Shown here one piece after another: positions 23,249-36,295 of a stretch of 64,000 bases of DNA. The stretch comes from Corydoras sp. C115 (lineage: Eukaryota > Chordata > Actinopteri > Siluriformes > Callichthyidae), in NCBI GenBank assembly GCA_019802505.1, contig JAFMOC010000021.1, forward strand, positions 4,196,501 to 4,260,500, written 5' to 3'. The position numbers and the translations under genes were made by a program. Below the pieces are notes generated by a model. The model saw only the letters and a list, made by a program, of their open reading frames with translations, had not been told where the DNA came from and made no database searches. Position 1 is the first letter of the stretch. Every line of letters begins with the position of its first letter.

Positions 23249-23521
23249 TTTCCCATCCAGGGGAGAACGTTTTGGGCGCTGGTCAGATACACCCAGGACA
23301 GGGCGCCAATCTATCACTGGGCACACACTCACTCACACAGACATGCACACATACACACTCTATATGGGGCAATTTGGAGAACTCAGTTGACTTGATCCAT
23401 GTTTTTGGACTGTGGGAGGAAACCAGAGAACCCGGAGGAAACCCACGCAGACATGGGGAGAACATGGAAAATCCCTAGTGCTGAGAGGCGAACGTGCTAA
23501 CCACTAAGCCACCGTGCCGCC
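23249..23521 (-). mobile_element. Family A SINE, lacking 3' tail but with target duplication
   Basis: The head is complete (ccactaagccaccgtgccgcc). The element stops at the left in tcccatccagggg, without the usual ATTC tail, and the box B segment is deleted (gaacatggaaaatcccta). A perfect 13-bp duplication, ataatcaacttct, lies at 23236-23248 and 23522-23534. The copy therefore inserted in a shortened form, or lost its tail precisely. Confidence 0.88.
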
Positions 23522-23534
23522 ATAATCAACTTCT

Positions 23535-24083
23535 AGTTTATTATATTTAAATTTAACACAAGACAATGATTAAAAAAAGGGGGATGAGAACAGTAATTTT
23601 AAAATGATAAGTGTTTAATTAGACATATCCTTGAGCTGTACAAATAATACATGTGAATTAATTAACATTATATTATTTCAAAGGTGATAACGCTAGAAGT
23701 CTTTTTAATTATACTTAAAGGATAGGTTATTAAAAAGTTTTGTTTCTTATGCAACAGCTCTGAATGTACATGAGAAAATGTTCCTGAGACAAAATAGCGT
23801 CAGAAATAGAATTGTTGAGGTTTGAGCTCAGTTCAGCTATGAGCCGAATGTTTTCCTTTCCCTCTGAGGTCTTTCGCTATCAAAGTAAACGTACTCTGGA
23901 ACTGAGCTGTCTGCATTCCCTAATCAGTAGGAGTGTATTTAGTGTGTTTGTATACGTTGAGTTCATGAGGCATCTTCTCCGGACAAAGTGTGTTATCTGT
24001 GATCCAGCAGCATTGTGTTTTTTTTTTTGTTTGTTTTTTTGCTGTTGTTTACTTGTTGAGGTAAGCAAACTTGGCTGTGTGTA

Positions 24084-24121
<38 letters not shown>

Positions 24122-25120
24122 TGAAGGACACTGTAAACAGTAGGGCCCAAGGCCATGTGTGCTCTCTCATCAGGAGCCATGGAACTAATGACACAAGGTC
24201 TGTCTCTCACACACATACTTGCACACTTGCGCATGCACACAGCAAGCACACACACTCTGCCGACTCTATTTACGCAGTGTTCATACTGCTACTACTTCCT
24301 TTATCGTGATTTGTTAGCAGCTCCCTGCAATTCTCATCAAACATGAGTCAACAGGAGCCGCTTTAAAAAAAAGCAGAAAAATACAAATACTTGTTTTTAT
24401 TGTGAGTTTGAAATTATTTTCTAGTTGTTTCGAACAGGTTATTACTGGTACAATTGTTGTTTAATGGGAGTGTCAATAGAAATCACAGCTTGGCACTTAA
24501 TTGCATTGATCCCTGAAAGCCACATAAACAATGTAATGAATGAGGCTGGGGCTGTCTTTGTTTCTGCTGAAAAGTTTCAAGAGCTAGCAAGGTGATGCTT
24601 CTTTTGCTTAGAGATAACAAATAGCACACACACACTGATTTTATCAGCTATCATCTGTGCTTCAGGCTTTTCTGTAGGCATGGAAATGGACTGCTTTTCA
24701 TTAACTAGTTTCCTGACATGAAAGCATTATTAGGTCAGTTGTTTGATCCAGAAAATGTCACTGATACAATTTTGCCTTGCAGTTATACAAGATGGAGAGT
24801 TACGGAATCTCTTGCAGTTCCTTGTAAATACTATGCAAGAACATATTAAACTTATTTTATGCTTCCATTTTGAACATAATGGATCTTTTTAGGTTTGGAA
24901 GCATTGAGTGTCAATGTTGTAATGTTTCTTATATTGTATGACTGAAATTCTGTAAGTGCCCTTCTATAATTAATGACTTATTAAAATGACTACTGAACTA
25001 TAAACATATTTAATAGGTTTTAGCTACATATTATAAGGTTTACATTGTAGAGACGGTTTCACAATAATGGTAGCCCTTTCCTATTTCAGTGTGACTATAC
25101 ATTTGTTCAATTATTAATTA
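23535..25120. other. robo3 intron 1 with GT microsatellite
   Basis: A GT run at 24087-24119 and a CA-rich stretch (24207-24255) create long but meaningless open frames. No gene. Confidence 0.5.
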
Positions 25121-25250
25121 ATTGTCCTCCGCTTAATACTCTACTAGGGTCATAGGAGGGTTCCCCATGTCCGTCCAGGGGAGAATGTTTTGGCGCTGAA
25201 CGGATGCAACCAGGACAGGGCAACAATCTATTGCTGGGCACACTTACTCA

Positions 25251-25293
<43 letters not shown>

Positions 25294-25459
25294 TAGGGCA
25301 ATTTACCTTGAATCCATGTTTTTGAACTGTGGGAGGAAACAGACGAAGGGAGAAGACCCTCAGAGACACAGGGAGAACATGGAAACTCCACACAAATTGG
25401 GATTTGAACATGGACCCAAGCGATGAAAGGCAAACGTGCTATCCACTAAGCCATCGTGA
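25121..25459 (-). mobile_element. Family A SINE with internal CA expansion
   Basis: Diverged minus-strand copy (cctccgcttaatactctact, gagaatgttttggcgctg, head ccactaagccatcgtgat). The spacer has become a CA microsatellite (25246-25290). Confidence 0.82.
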
Positions 25460-28400
25460 TACTCTGTCACTCTACATTTCTGTGTAAATTCATAAATATC
25501 TGATTTCTCAGAATTTTAGATGCCTATACTGAGCCCTTTGCTAAATCCCCCTGAGCATCCTTGTGGTTAATTGTGAGTCAGTTCCTATGATCCAACATTA
25601 TTTCCTTGCAGTAGATTTGCTTATTTGACCATACAAACACAAATGCCCACTCTATTTTGAACAGGCATATAATAGTAAAGTGGTGTCTTTTACATGTGCA
25701 GGGGAAACCTATTATTACAATCACTGGTTTTGTCCATTAAGCTAAATATACATTTAACAAAGTATTTTGATTTATATAAGTTTGTACTTTTGAATGATGT
25801 AAGAAATCCTTAAAACTTAAAATGATGCAACAGAAACCAAAAGCTTAAATATGTTATGCTTTAAGTTTGTAGTAGAATCTGCACTGTTCTACATATTAAT
25901 GATGTTTTAATGGTCACAGAAAACTATATTTATAGGCACCTGCATCTGCCAGACCACAATAAGGTTGAGAAGTGACAGCAACCAGTAAAGACAAGGTAGT
26001 AAAGCCAAAGAACGGTAGTCATGTTGAGTGTAATACAGAAATAGTTCATTTTTACAAGGTTTGAGATTATTAGAACTAAACATAGCTGACAGACCTGTTA
26101 CAGCGCTCTAACCAGAAGCATTCAGTGGAAAGGCAATAATGAGAAAACGGACAAATCAATTTTGTTTTAAGTCCACATACAAAAAAATTAAATAAAAAAA
26201 ATCCATAAAACTGAAAAAAAAAACTGGTATTTTGATCGACCCTATATAGATATTACAGTTTTAAATTTATTTTTAGTAAATGCTTTTAACCTTTAATTTA
26301 AAGTGAAGCTTTTTAAATTTTATTACAACATTTTCCATATTTCTCACCTCTCTTTCGTTTAAAGTGGATTTAGTTCAGGGTTTGGATCATTTGATGCCTC
26401 TAACCTTTCACATGTCTTTCTGTCCATTTCCCGTCACAATTATCTGACATCGGCTAAACAGAAAATTTTCTCACTGTGATGTTATCTCATGGCGTTTTGA
26501 GGGTGGAATGATGATGGGGAATGTTAATGATGATGTGTGAAAAGCTGGCCAAATTGAATATGCAAATACTAATGATTACATGTTCAAATTAAAATGTGCA
26601 GCTGCAGTGCGGTTATGCAGTTTGTGTCCTGCTTTTTTCTTTTCCAACTGACAACAATTCTTTATCTTGCACAGCTTCAGTTGGCCTATAAACTTTATAT
26701 AGAGAACCTCAGTGAATGATATTGCTATTTAAGAAATTATTAAAGCAGTATTTTAAAAAGTCTTTTTTTTTTTTAAATACCAATGCTTATTATATTTTAT
26801 CTGAAAAGGAAAGCCCACAGGATGAAAAGATGAAGAAAGGAAACTCGTTTTGATAGAAGCCTTTGGATATCTGTCCAGTGTCCATAAAAACAAGCACCAT
26901 TTAGTCTGTGCCGTTATCATTTATTTTCGGTATTGCTTAAAGCGTTCCAGGCTAGAATAATTTAGACAGCTTTTAACACTTTCCACGGCCCTTCCCCCAA
27001 CCAAACTTGGTCCATGTATTTTGGCCAGACCTATGGGACTTTTGGTGAGGCATGAAGTATAGAGTCACTTCTCTGTAGAGATTATTCTGTCAGAATGTTG
27101 TGGTTCGTAGGCCACCACTGGGAGGACCAGGAAACTGATGTTATCTCTGTTAACTGTGGTATGCTGACTCGCTCAGTCCGGTCTTCTTTATCCACATCCA
27201 TATTGAAATTATGAGCCAGCTCTGTTTCATTGGGGCCCTTGTTAAAGCAACTGTTCAAGGCTGCTTCAAGGTTTCCATTCATGCACAATTGATATCCTAC
27301 TACTCTGCCTGTTAAATCCCCCTCCTGAGAGGTGTGATATACCATCAGCATGCATTTTATACATATCTCTCTTAAATTAAACAAGGCTCGATCGAAGACC
27401 TCAAAAAAGTGTGAAAACTTTTCAAGAGAGGATGGCAGGATAAGAATGAACTGTGGATCCCTACACAGGACAACAGTGCTTCTGTAAAAAAGTGCAAAAC
27501 CTCAGCTTTTTTGTCATTTTATTCTAAACATCTTTAGATCACAGGTGCACAGGAGCCCTGAGGCGGTCTGGGTAACGGTCCTGTTCTTTTTCGAGCCAGC
27601 CCACAGAGAGTGCGAATGTAGGGTTAGGCTACGTTTCTGTACTGTCTCCCCCTGCAACCATTCTCATAAGGTTCCACACAAAAATCAATAGCATCTACTC
27701 AGCACTGCTAATACCCATTGGGTCAGGCTTTTGGCTTTTTCTCCGGGATATTGCTGAGGTACTGAAACTGTGAGAGGCATGAAGATGAACCTGTTGAAAG
27801 ATTGATGGGATTAGATATCCACCTATGGGATAAGCTCGATATTTAGCTTTTCTTCCTAATGCCTAAACTGTTCCCTGAACTTCATCAATAATGTTCACCA
27901 TATTGAAGAAAGTCATATCCCCAGACACGTTCATTCCTTTAAGTAATTATTCATTAACTTTATTATTTAATATGTTTAATAGTCTTAGCACCACAGAATG
28001 TCAAATGTGAACTTTTCTATTCCTTATTCAAAAAATATGGTTTTGTACACATAAGCTTTATTTCATTGCTTTGAACTACATCAAAGCCTGTATTACATGC
28101 AGCATCCCAAGCCATCGCAGGCTGGAATTTTTCTCTTAGCTGGGACACATGACACCACACTGTCTCTTCCTATTGAAATCAGAGATCCTAAGCCCTGGTG
28201 CAAATACACCTCCTAAATTCTTCAGAAAAGAACTCGAGCTGCTATAGCCAGAGCTCCTTAAGGTGTTGAGTTCTTTTTGAACCTTGTCACAGGTTTTTAG
28301 ACTTCCAGCTTCTCTAATCTGTCCTCGGGTCTCTGGGCTCAGAAAGCAGGGTTGTTTGTCCCTGAGACAAGCAGATTGTTTGTGGCATAATTTTCTTTGA

Positions 28401-29736
28401 GCCATGTAACAAGTCTGCTTCATCCTCTCCCCTTCCTTTTGGTGAAAGGACATGGCTTTATGGCCTCAGGTTTGTATTCACATGCAAGTGTCCCTTTGTT
28501 GTGGCCAGTTGCAAAGAAAAAGGATGTTGAAGAAAGGGTGTTCAAGGAGACACCCCCACCTCTTAATTGAACTCTGGGACATGAATAAAAATTTGCAAAT
28601 CAATTCTTGAAAGCCAGTTTAAAAACAGAAGGAGGGAGACTGTAAACCAAGGAACTTTGGTTAATGGTGGAGTTTGCCTAATTAAAAGAATTGCAGATGA
28701 GTCAGAAGAGAAAAAGTGAATGACTGATGAGAAAGTAAGAAAAGACTAATGACTTTCTGTCGCTCAGGCTACTGGCAAATTTTTTCATTTTAGGTTTGGC
28801 TTGTCATCTGTGTAGTATTTTTTTTTTTACATCAGTACGGTGCCACTGTTCCAACTGTGATCATGCTCTTATGCCTGACGTGGATCAATGATTTCTGAAT
28901 TCATTCCAAAGGTGGAGTTGAGCCCAGCTTTTTTATAGCCTTAAAGATGTTCATTGAAATAAATCCAGATTTGAACCTGATTGTAGCCTGCGATGACAGA
29001 TAAACTAAATCAGGCTCTTCCTGTGTTATCTTAATTAACCCAAGTAATCAGGGTTAAGTCCCTTTGGTGTGTGTTTACCTCAAGGCTTTTGCACATGTTT
29101 TAAAAGAAAAGACAATTATTGGATTGGCCTCTGACCTATACTTGAATGGTTGTCATGGAGAGGCATTTCTATGCAGAATTTTGGGCATATTTGCATCTGA
29201 TTAGGGCTTTCCATTCATTGCTGTCAACTCATTAGTTTGCATTCTTTTGCAAAATGCTTATTGTTCAAAGCTAGCTAATCTATCATTTTCTAACAGCAGG
29301 TCTGTTTTTTTAAAGTGCATTTTAGTCTTGCTTTAGTCTGTCCTTCATACTTTTGGATACTTTCAGAGTGGCATGTAAGTCATGGTGATTTATGGCAGTC
29401 GTGTACTGTTGAGTTCTTATTCTGAGATGGCTTCCACTCCTGCCCAGTAGGGGAGATAAATCTGCTTGGTGCTAAAAGCCCATCAGGAGAGACCAGAGGA
29501 GCTGGTTTTACCACGGCTTCGCTGCCATTCACATACTGTTAATGCACTAGACAACAAGGTCAAACGTCTTCTCAAATACAAGGATGCTATAAGTTACAGA
29601 GTATACTACAGCTCAGCAAATCCTATGCAGTCTCAGCATTTCTCCTTGTTATTTTCTACCAAGAAAGCCCTAAAATTGCGAAACTGAAACTTAAATGATT
29701 TTTTATTACCTTTAATAACAACTTTCATAGTGTAAA
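25460..29736. other. robo3 intron 1, repeat-poor; candidate regulatory DNA
   Basis: Over 4 kb with almost no recognisable mobile DNA and more balanced composition than its surroundings. It includes an octamer ATGCAAAT at 26560-26567 and several AATTA/TAAT-type words near 26570-26610. An open frame on the - strand (27384-27082, 100 codons) has no recognised family and no splice support. Clusters of regulatory elements are common in introns of axon-guidance genes; that this is one is inference. Confidence 0.3.
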
Positions 29737-29783
29737 ATTTTACTTTTTAATTCATACCCATTATACACAAGTTTAATACTCAA

Positions 29784-30060
<277 letters not shown>

Positions 30061-30204
30061 ACAGTTCTAAATACATACGTATGTGCTTCACATGTACTAG
30101 AATGAGATTAGCTAATTCTTTTAGAGGAGTTGTATCTACTTGAGCATCACAATATTATACACAATGAATCAATGCATCATGAATAGAAATAATCCAGCAA
30201 AAGT

Positions 30205-30245
30205 ATAACACAGCCCAACACCCTAACCACTTAGCTACCACACCC
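30205..30245 (-). mobile_element. Family B SINE head fragment
   Basis: The + strand words caacaccctaaccacttagc and taccacaccc are the reverse complement of the family B tRNA-like head. The rest of the element is not recognised. Confidence 0.5.
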
Positions 30246-32210
30246 ACACCACATGTATATAATATATAATCGGTGGTGGGCTGTATGTATTTTATCATAT
30301 ATAGGCAGGTGCATTTTGTGCTGCTAAATAAGTTGATGTTGTCAACAATAGGCTGCAAATAACCAAAAATAGCATTTAACTAGTGTAAAATTGATGTGAC
30401 TCAACATCAGTCACAGCAAATGGTGTGTGTAATTTTTTTAGACAAAGGCCGCTGGCAGTTAACAGGCATTTTTAATTCACTAGTGCTTGCAAGAGTCACT
30501 AATAAAGTTAAAGCAACATTATTAATATTTTATTATGCATCAAGTTGTTTACATTTATTTATCACATCATAAGTGACATTCAGAGTGTTATTAGATGAAA
30601 AAACTAACATCCAAAGGCAGTTTTACTCTGTACTAAATGTGACAGAATGGGCAGAACTGTAATCTATGTTCTAAAGTGTCCATATCTTCAAAACATTATT
30701 TGTAGAGCTGGATTGCTTTTTTCAATATGTGATATTTTTGTTACTTTGAAATTTCTAATTCATTTAGTGGCAATTTTCCACATGCTCTGTGATATCCGGA
30801 TGGCTCATGAATGGCATACCATGTAAGCGGTTAAAAAAAAGAAAAGAAAAAGTGACTGTTTTTGTTGTGAACTGGCGCTGCATGATATCATGGGACCAGT
30901 TCCTTTGTGACTTCTTGCCACTCAGAGTCAGTTAGACTCAATGCCAAGCACTGTTTAGCTCCTTATACCCACACTAGCACTTTGCCTTTAAAGACCCCTC
31001 TGTTACATCTACTTTGTGGCAGGTCCACGTGTTTGGCCTGTAATATTTATAAAGCTGCTCTCCGACTCCATGCCTGCTGAGTTTCTCCTCCACCCCCTGC
31101 CAACCACAGTCTGTTCTGTACTCTATATGTGTCTGTTAAAAGCTATTAGCCAAGCCCTGGTGGTCTTCGTTCGCTTCGCCCAGTGGGCCAGAAGGCTTTT
31201 TGTTTTCAGAGGCAGAAAGGGTAACAGGCTTGGGGATTCAGTGGAGAACTGGCCTGTACACAACTCGGTGGTTGGGCTTCTGGCCTTATGTACTAGTTTT
31301 CTGAGGTCACTGTGTCATTTCGTTTAAAACTGAGAGAAAGACAAGATGGCCAGGGGGTGGTTTTGTCTTAGCATGCATTTGTTTCAAGCCCAAAAATTGT
31401 TTTCCTTTGCGAATGTGAAACCAAGTGGAAGATAAAAATAAGCAAAATTGGTTCAAATTCATCGTCAACTGGCCTGAGAGATAAATTAGAATCCAAAAAT
31501 GCCTTCTTCCTGCTTTATGTAATTGGTTTGAGTGGTGCACCATCAAATTTTGCTTTATCTTCTCTATTATCTAAAAAGCATTTGCCCTTTGTTCGTAATC
31601 CTATCTAACCATAAAGGATTTAGCAGAGAGAAAGTTATTTGCTCAATGGAGCTGAAATGCTCATATCAGAAAAATCTGAGGCTGTTCCTTTACACCTGTG
31701 CATGTTAGGTTATGAGCAAAGCACTTCTAATTTCTGGCTTTCTTCAAAATTAAAATGCTAAAAACAGAATAAGTATTAATTCAATTATAATAAAACCAAG
31801 TGTAGGTTGTACGTTACAATTTCTGTAGAAGTTAGTTTACAAAAACCTTAATTTTAAACACAAAATCAAAATCACAATGTATTTACTCCTCCCATGGTTA
31901 TTTGATGATTTTTTTCTTTTTTGATATGAAGTTTCATTACATATTACCCAGATAAAAAAACAAGGGAGCCATGGATACATAGTGTGTCTTAATTCTTTTT
32001 AGCCAAGTTCTTCCAGGAATAGTACTTTTTGTATTTTGTTGTCAACCACAGCTTGCATAAATGACCCAAAGAAAGCTAGCAAGCCTGGTGTTGACTTACA
32101 GCTTGCATTTTGAGCTGTTCTAAATTTCCTAAATATTTCAAAATTAAATTATGCACTTTGTAATATATTTCTGCTTAATTTAATTACAAATTGTGCGTTT
32201 TTTTTTGCAG
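30246..32210. other. robo3: End of robo3 intron 1
   Basis: No gene or repeat recognised. The intron ends in a T-rich tract and the acceptor ttttttttgcag at 32210. Confidence 0.5.
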
Positions 32211-32537
32211 GATCCCGTCCGAGGTTGGAGGATGCACCACCACGCATTGTGGAGCATCCCTCTGATCTGATTGTTTCAAAGGGGGAGCCAGCAACTTTGA
32301 ACTGCAAGGCCGAGGGCCGACCGAATCCTATGGTAGAATGGTATAAAGATGGAGAAAGGGTAGAAACTGACCGAGAAGATCCACGCTCTCACCGCATGCT
32401 GCTGCCTACAGGTTCACTCTTCTTTCTAAGGATTGTGCATGGACGCCGGAGTAAGCCTGATGAAGGTGTATATGTTTGCGTAGCCAGAAACTACTTGGGA
32501 GAGGCCGTGAGTCGCAATGCATCCTTGGAAGTTGCAA
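32211..32537 (+). CDS. robo3: robo3 coding exon 2 (first immunoglobulin domain)
   Basis: This encodes residues 22 (joint) to 130 plus one base: GSRPRLEDAPPRIVEHP, then the Ig1 domain. The Ig signature is complete: Cys53 (LNCKAEG), Trp65 (VEWYKDG), the DEGVYVC motif with Cys111, and the closing RNASLEVA with an N-glycosylation sequon at Asn124. Ig1 is the main Slit-binding domain of Robo receptors, and the segment RSHRMLLPTGSLFFLRIVHG is nearly invariant among Robo1 and Robo2. The acceptor is ...tttgcag|gatcc and the donor gcaa|gtaagc, giving phase 1 at both ends. Robo family membership is certain from these motifs. Paralogue choice rests mainly on Ig3 (exons 5-6), because fish Robo3 Ig1 is Robo1/2-like. 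Open reading continues past the donor into the intron but loses all similarity. Confidence 0.95.
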
Positions 32538-32861
32538 GTAAGCAGGGTTTTTTGCTTTTATCCTGTCTCTCTTTGTCCTCTATATCTTCATATTTAGTAG
32601 ACCCATTGCACATACTTATCTATTCATACTATTGAGCTGAGGGTAGCACAGTGACATAATGGATATATCATCCAGAATATCTCAACTTACAAAAGACAGG
32701 AAAAAAAATGTGAAGTGTGCATTACCACTGTTTCTATAGGTTTCTTCTCACAGTTCAAAAACGTAAGTTTGGTAAGGTCAAAACACTAAATTGTTGTTAA
32801 TTGTTGTTAATGGGTTTATCACTGTTTCCTGATCTGAAACAACACTGAGCTTTTTAATTTG
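32538..32861. other. robo3: Start of robo3 intron 2
   Basis: Intron 2 is 32538-59791 (about 27.3 kb). This part has nothing recognisable. Confidence 0.6.
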
Positions 32862-33139
32862 GGCATAGTGTTTATCACGTCCACCTGGGGATTCAGGTTT
32901 GAAACCCGATCTGGGTGGAGTTTCCATGTCCTCCCTTGTAGGTTTTCTCTGGGTTCTCTGGTTTCCTACCATAGTCCAAAAACATGGATTCAAGGTAAAT
33001 TGGCTGCTTTTAATTCCCCCTATCTAAATTGCCCCTATATAGTTTGTGTTTCGGTATGAGTAAGTGTGTCCAGCGATGGATTGGTGCCCTAACCTGGGTA
33101 TATCTGTCCAGCGCCTAAAAAATTCTCCCCATCGTCATG
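32862..33139 (+). mobile_element. Family A SINE, diverged, 3' end rearranged
   Basis: Plus-strand copy (gggcatagtgtttatcacg, gtttgaaacccgatctgggt, cagcgatggattggtgccct). The usual end after ttctcccc is replaced by an 18-bp perfect inverted repeat, ttgtacacattgtgaccc at 33140-33157 and its complement at 33164-33181. Confidence 0.8.
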
Positions 33140-33181
33140 TTGTACACATTGTGACCCTAATAGGGGTCACAATGTGTACAA
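33140..33181. repeat. 18-bp perfect inverted repeat with 6-bp loop
   Basis: The arms are 33140-33157 and 33164-33181 with the loop taatag; it sits where the SINE 3' end gaccctaatagagg would be. It could form a hairpin but no terminator function is expected in an intron. Confidence 0.9.
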
Positions 33182-35555
33182 TAAATAAATATCTTTTTTG
33201 GTGTTTCCTTAAAAATGTCTTCATATTTTTGCTCTCTTTTAGTTTTCTTACATTACTTAGCTTATATTGTTATTTTTTTAAAGAAATTTATTTGTGTAGA
33301 GGGCCTTGGGTAATTGATAATTTAGTGGATGTGATTTAATTTGTAAAATTATTTAATGACTTCATGTGTGATGGAACACTGAACAGCCAGAAGTAAAGCT
33401 GAAGGCAGGTATGGACTGTTGACTACAACCAGGTAACAGATGTTTATGCAATGTTCCTTGTGGAGCACTTCCAAGCTTTTCCAATTTGCAATATGGTATG
33501 ATTGAATACAGATGGCCTGATTTGATCACTGTTATTCAATTATCACTGAATCAGATCAAGTTTTATCACACTGTGTCTTTTGAGGTGAAATCATCAGACT
33601 CATTTATGAAAGAAAAAAAGCCATACTTAAACATTTGGGCATTGTTCTGTTTGGACAACTTTTTCTTTGTTTATGTAACGTCTTCAGAGGCACATTGTTG
33701 CCCTAAGGTGATATCAGTTGTTCTAAGATTCGTCAAATATTTTACCATCTGCTAAGTGTAGTAAATGAGAAGTAATATGCATCACTTACTCCTACTCCCA
33801 GCAGAGTCGGGTGGTCTGCCAAACTAAAATAGTGTTTCTGCATGGTTAAGAATTTAGAAAATTACAGTCCTTCGCACTCTGTGTATGAGCCAGAATGAAA
33901 AAAAAAAAAAAACTTTACCTTGAATCCAAGATTTTTTTTGCATGTGACCTTCAATGTTAAAACCAACCAAAGCATACAGTCAAAAACATGTTCACTCCTC
34001 TTCTTTATAGAGTTTACTGAGTGCATAAATTGACCATGAAAACGAGTGTACAATCTTATTCTTATTACAACACAACAATATCTCACCAGATCCAAGCACT
34101 AACATATTTGGAAAAAAATGTAGATACTGGAGTGCATTGAAAGTGTTTATTTCCCATGAGCTCATCCTGAGTTTATCATGAGGTCATTTGCAGTGTTGTG
34201 TAATTGGCACAGTTAATCAGATGTAAAGGTTGTTTTTTTTTCTTTGCAGGAAGTATTTCTTAACAAAATCTTTTCACCTTATTTGTACTTTTGAAGTATT
34301 TAGGGAAAAAAGACACTTAGGATTTTAGGGGAAAAAAGTTAAATGTTAAAAACAACATGAAATTTATACTTTTTTATTATACAGTGCTTGGAGCACAGTT
34401 TGTGAGTAGAGAGTTGAGAGAACATATTTAAAATGTCAGATTAATCTGTCTTTAACAAAATAAAAAATCATTGTCTTATAATCTACATGATGGTTAATAA
34501 AGAACATTATTGGGCCATTAGTCATGCTTAATTTTAAATATCCAGATTTTGTCTGAGTTATTGTCATAACTATGTCCAAGCTATATAGTGACAGCAATAA
34601 CAAAAACAATAAAGGAATCAAATACAATATTAAAAGATATTATCGCATTGGTTCATATTTTTTATTATATTATTTTAATATGATTTAATTACATCTTGTG
34701 ATGTTCTGTATATATCTTTAGTATTTAGAATGAAAAAGAAAATATTTGAATTAGTATAAGTCTGTGGTTAATAGTAATATGCCAATCCACAAATCCCTTT
34801 ACAGATATGTTTTTAGGTAGTTATGGATCTGCTAATAGCAACTTAAAACATCCTGTTCTTAAGGCATTACATTGGAGGACTGCTTTATTATTGGGGCTCC
34901 AGCAGAAGTTGTACATTTTCCTTAAAATGTTCATTTGAAACAAAATGAATTTTCCTTTAATCCTAATTAACTCTACTGAGAGAATAATCAATACAAATAA
35001 ATGTTGCCATGACCAAGTTTTACACTTAATTTGAATTTGTGTTCCTGCCTTTATTATTTATATATTTATATATATTTAATTCTTTCTCTCATCGGACCAT
35101 AAAGAAAGGCTTGCACAGGCCAGCTTAGTGTAAAACTCACAAGATAATATTGTATTGTTATATAACAAAATATTTATCACAATTGGCTTTGACATTTTGG
35201 TCTCTTCCTGAACCTATATCCTCAATTCAGTTTGTAGTTTAAAGAGACAGTTTAATCTAATCAAAAGACTAATGCCACATACCTTACACTGCTTAAGAAT
35301 GATCAAAACAAAGATTAGACAAGCCTTTTAACTTTTTTTCGAATCATTGTATTTGTACATGTCATTATCCCAGAGAACCATTAAAATATATATTCTTTTA
35401 AAATATGTTTTTCTTTTTGTGTTATGCACTGTTTATTGTATAATCCTTAAGAAACTGATCACAAACCAAAAAGACTAGAGGTAATGTTAGGTGGTGGTAC
35501 ATTAGCCTTGTCATTAATTAGAACTGTAATTTTTTTTTGTAGAATTACAAATTTA
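33182..35555. other. robo3 intron 2, no feature
   Basis: AT-rich, with A/T homopolymers only. Confidence 0.35.
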
Positions 35556-35563
35556 CAATACAG

Positions 35564-36287
35564 TAAGGGTGTAACAATGCACTGAATTCACAGTTAGGTT
35601 TACATCGTGGTATGGACCTCATGGTTAAGTTAGATATGTTATTAAATTTCCGTAGGTTAAGTGTTTAATAGCATATGGAGTGTTTATACGAGTGTGGAAA
35701 TGGTTTATTAAGCCATTCATAAAATAATTATAAAATAATTTCAATGCAGCTACATCGCCGGGTCCCTGGAATGTAACCCCAGCGATATGTGAGGGAGTAC
35801 TGTACAATGAATCATTGAATTGCAGGTTTTTTTTTATTACCTCTGGTTATTGGTACATTTGGATGATTACGCTGAATATCCAAAAACATTCCCCACAACT
35901 GCTGCCCAACATCGAAAAACCATCTGTGTTTGATCCACTGCTAGGTTAATTCACAAGGAACCCAAAATCTTCCAATACAGTGGATTTGAATGAAGCAGGT
36001 GGATCCTCTAATTCTGTTATCGTTTCCCCTCGTGTTCCATGCTTCACCCCTAAACTAAGCTACACATTGCATGGCATGCTTAGAAGTGTGTACTGCTAAG
36101 GTGTAACTTGCAACTCGACTTGGAGGTAGAACTCACCTCTTAATATTAGATCCACCTTGTGTTTATTGGTCTTCGCACCTTCCTATGGCATTTATATGCT
36201 GTTGTATTCTCAGCGCAACTGTGTGTACCAAAACGTGTGCCACATACTGAACAGTTCAGTGCAAATACATGTACTGTTACACCCCTA
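35564..36287. mobile_element. Non-autonomous hAT-type DNA transposon (724 bp)
   Basis: The ends are inverted repeats: the left reads taagggtgtaacaatgca and the complement of the right reads taggggtgtaacagtaca. A perfect 8-bp duplication, caatacag, lies at 35556-35563 and 36288-36295. An 8-bp duplication and GGGTGTAAC-type ends are characteristic of the hAT superfamily. No transposase frame is present, so it must have been mobilised by another element. The name of the family is not known to me. Confidence 0.82.
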
Positions 36288-36295
36288 CAATACAG

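Noticed and set aside
23812..24309. 165-codon open frame on the + strand
   Set aside because: Composition is driven by T, GT and CA runs; it has no domain, no splice context and an overlapping frame on the other strand of similar length.
27082..27384. 100-codon open frame on the - strand in intron 1
   Set aside because: Looks protein-like in composition, but no domain is recognised and no neighbouring exons on that strand were found.
32538..32635. Extension of the robo3 Ig1 exon to a stop at 32635
   Set aside because: Robo similarity stops exactly at the gtaagc donor, and exon 3 continues the protein in the correct phase. Retained-intron readthrough would be non-canonical.
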